From positions 124,001 through 188,000 of the forward strand of contig CANMFO010000003.1 in NCBI GenBank assembly GCA_947497245.1: DNA of 64,000 nucleotides, given 5' to 3'. The stretch is from an uncultured Flavobacteriaceae bacterium (GTDB lineage Bacteria; Bacteroidota; Bacteroidia; Flavobacteriales; Flavobacteriaceae). Below, one piece after another: positions 62,937-64,000 of the stretch (its first letter is position 1; each line of letters starts with the position of its first letter). Position numbers and translations under genes: made by a program. The notes under the pieces were generated by a model, which saw only the letters and a program-made list of their open reading frames with translations, was not told the origin of the DNA and did not search any database.

Positions 62937-63520
62937 TATTGCCGTGCTAACAATTGCTCAATTACCTTGGGGAAATGTTCATACTCCAACTGGTGCACCT
63001 TTTGGGCTATGCTCGCCACGCTGTCCTCCGGTGACAGGGCGGTTTTCGCTTGGTGGATGATGGCCCCCTCGTCATAATTTTCGTTTACAAAATGTATGCT
63101 GATGCCGGTTTCTTTTTCGCAGTTCTGTTTTACGGCTCGATGGACATGGCTCCCGTACATGCCCTTGCCTCCATATTTGGGCAAAAGTGCCGGGTGGATG
63201 TTGATGATTTTATCCGGAAAATTCCGGATCAACCGTTGCGGGACCTTCAACAAAAAGCCTGCGAGCACAATAAGGTCCGGATCAAGGCCCTTAAGAACCT
63301 CCAATACGCAATCGGTTTGGGAAAAGGCTGTTTTGTTGAAATATAAGGCGCTAATATTGAGCGTATCGCACCTTTCCAAAACCTTGGCATCCCTTTTGTT
63401 GGTAAGCACAGCGGCAATGGTGACGTTTGGTCTATCGCGAAAGTACCGTACAATGTTCTCAACATTTGAGCCTGAACCTGAGGCAAATAGTACAACGCGT
63501 TTTGTGGGAAAGGCGACCAT
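62936..63520 (-). CDS. purN: Phosphoribosylglycinamide formyltransferase
   Basis: A 194-residue GART that transfers the formyl group from 10-formyl-THF to glycinamide ribonucleotide, third step of purine synthesis. Motifs: FASGSGSNVENI (phosphate loop), LAGFLLKVPQRL, NIHPALLPKYGGKGMYGSHVH with the catalytic Asn/His, and HFVNENYDEGAII with the Asp. Normal length. It is divergent from acpP across a 147-base region and overlaps the RNase HI gene by one base. Confidence 0.93.
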   Translation of the reverse strand: MVAFPTKRVVLFASGSGSNVENIVRYFRDRPNVTIAAVLTNKRDAKVLERCDTLNISALYFNKTAFSQTDCVLEVLKGLDPDLIVLAGFLLKVPQRLIRNFPDKIINIHPALLPKYGGKGMYGSHVHRAVKQNCEKETGISIHFVNENYDEGAIIHQAKTALSPEDSVASIAQKVHQLEYEHFPKVIEQLLARQ

Positions 63521-63603
63521 TATTTCAGAATAATAATTTCTTGCACGAAAGTACTACTCCTGTCTTTAAATTTCTTAAATTACAATACATTTTAACGACA
63601 AAT

Positions 63604-63634
63604 AGTGTTATTAAACCAAAGTTTTTTATTTTTG
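63604..63634 (+). promoter_or_regulatory. Candidate promoter of acpP
   Basis: A TATTTTTG box (63627-63634) fits TAnnTTTG and lies about 35 bases before the acpP start codon. A weaker TTA/TTATT stands in the -33 position near 63607. The opposite strand of the same gap should carry the purN promoter. Confidence 0.5.
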
Positions 63635-63667
63635 CCAACAATTTAAATTTTTAAAACCAAAATAATT

Positions 63668-63901
63668 ATGTCAGACATTGCATCAAGAGTAAAAGCTATC
63701 ATTGTTGATAAATTGGGTGTTGATGAGAACGAAGTGGTATCAGAAGCTAGCTTTACTAACGACCTAGGGGCAGATTCATTGGATACTGTTGAATTGATTA
63801 TGGAATTCGAGAAGGAATTCGATATTCAAATCCCTGATGATCAAGCTGAAAACATCGCAACGGTTGGCCAAGCCATTAGTTATATAGAAGAAGCGAAATA
63901 A
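63668..63901 (+). CDS. acpP: Acyl carrier protein
   Basis: A 77-residue acidic ACP carrying acyl chains during fatty acid synthesis. The phosphopantetheine attachment serine is S37 in [10 protein letters not shown]. All four helices are of normal length. In most bacteria fabF follows acpP; the next gene is outside the window. Confidence 0.97.
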   Translation: MSDIASRVKAIIVDKLGVDENEVVSEASFTNDLGADSLDTVELIMEFEKEFDIQIPDDQAENIATVGQAISYIEEAK

Positions 63902-63930
63902 TTTTCATGTTTTCTTGAACAAGTTTCAAA

Positions 63931-63972
63931 ATTATCCATGCGGTAACCGTGCCGCATGGATAATTTTTTTTA
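63931..63972 (+). terminator. Intrinsic terminator or attenuator after acpP
   Basis: ATTATCCATGCGG, a TAACCGTG loop and CCGCATGGATAAT, followed by a T-run. It begins 29 bases after the acpP stop. It would end the transcript or reduce read-through into a following gene such as fabF. Confidence 0.85.
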
Positions 63973-64000
63973 ATTTCACTTTACTTATTATCCCCGGAAA

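Overview
The window looks like chromosome from a marine-type member of the Flavobacteriaceae (Bacteroidota). The indicators are SusC/SusD-type outer-membrane pairs under a sigma/FecR-like regulatory pair, many Sec/lipoprotein signals with Cys followed by Ser, Asp or Lys, promoters of the Bacteroidota form TTG-N19-TAnnTTTG (clearest upstream of the OmpA gene), an OmpA porin with thrombospondin type 3 repeats, LpxH, an AddAB-like helicase-nuclease and a long PurF-like protein. No species can be named from the sequence alone.

Layout. 1-5.4 kb: mostly housekeeping genes (3' end of recJ, lpxH, queD, a lipoprotein, a 37-residue membrane peptide, an enoyl-CoA hydratase family gene, a MATE exporter, a GNAT acetyltransferase). 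5.5-11.7 kb: a co-directional run of a UspA-type protein, a small ORF, a coiled-coil/four-helix membrane protein, a VWA-like lipoprotein, a polytopic membrane protein and a divergent class A penicillin-binding protein; I read the last five as an undescribed envelope module. 12-14.2 kb: two unknown genes (one perhaps a divergent sigma factor) and an ECF sigma factor.

14.2-27.8 kb is the most striking part. It holds FecR, SusC with an STN signalling domain, SusD, an M14 carboxypeptidase lipoprotein, a D-aminoacylase lipoprotein, an exported lipoprotein with the glutamate/aspartate racemase active site, a glutamate/dicarboxylate:cation symporter, and a second M14 lipoprotein. Read together they suggest surface capture of a peptide or N-acyl compound containing D-Glu or D-Asp, then periplasmic trimming, deacylation and racemisation, then uptake of the free amino acid.

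28-33.3 kb: two large MacB/FtsX-type permeases without an ATPase gene. 33.4-36.7 kb: an unknown lipoprotein and a serine hydrolase with an N-terminal beta-sandwich-like domain. 36.9-40.3 kb: a three-gene TonB receptor locus, probably for metal uptake. 40.76-44.58 kb: a small island flanked by a ~96 bp direct repeat that includes the 3' part of tRNA-Gly(GCC). It carries a fatty acid desaturase and a cold-shock protein among gene fragments. 44.7-47.9 kb: nagB, an Nramp-fold transporter lacking the metal-binding motifs, and nagA. 48.1-57.5 kb: an SDR, addB-like, ompA, kbl and addA-like. 57.6 kb: sodA. 58.4-59.2 kb: four copies of a ~75 bp hairpin-plus-box repeat, possibly a family of sibling small RNAs. 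59.3-64 kb: purF-like, a PfkB kinase, RNase HI, purN and acpP.

All functional calls rest on motifs and family resemblance read by eye; no database search was possible.
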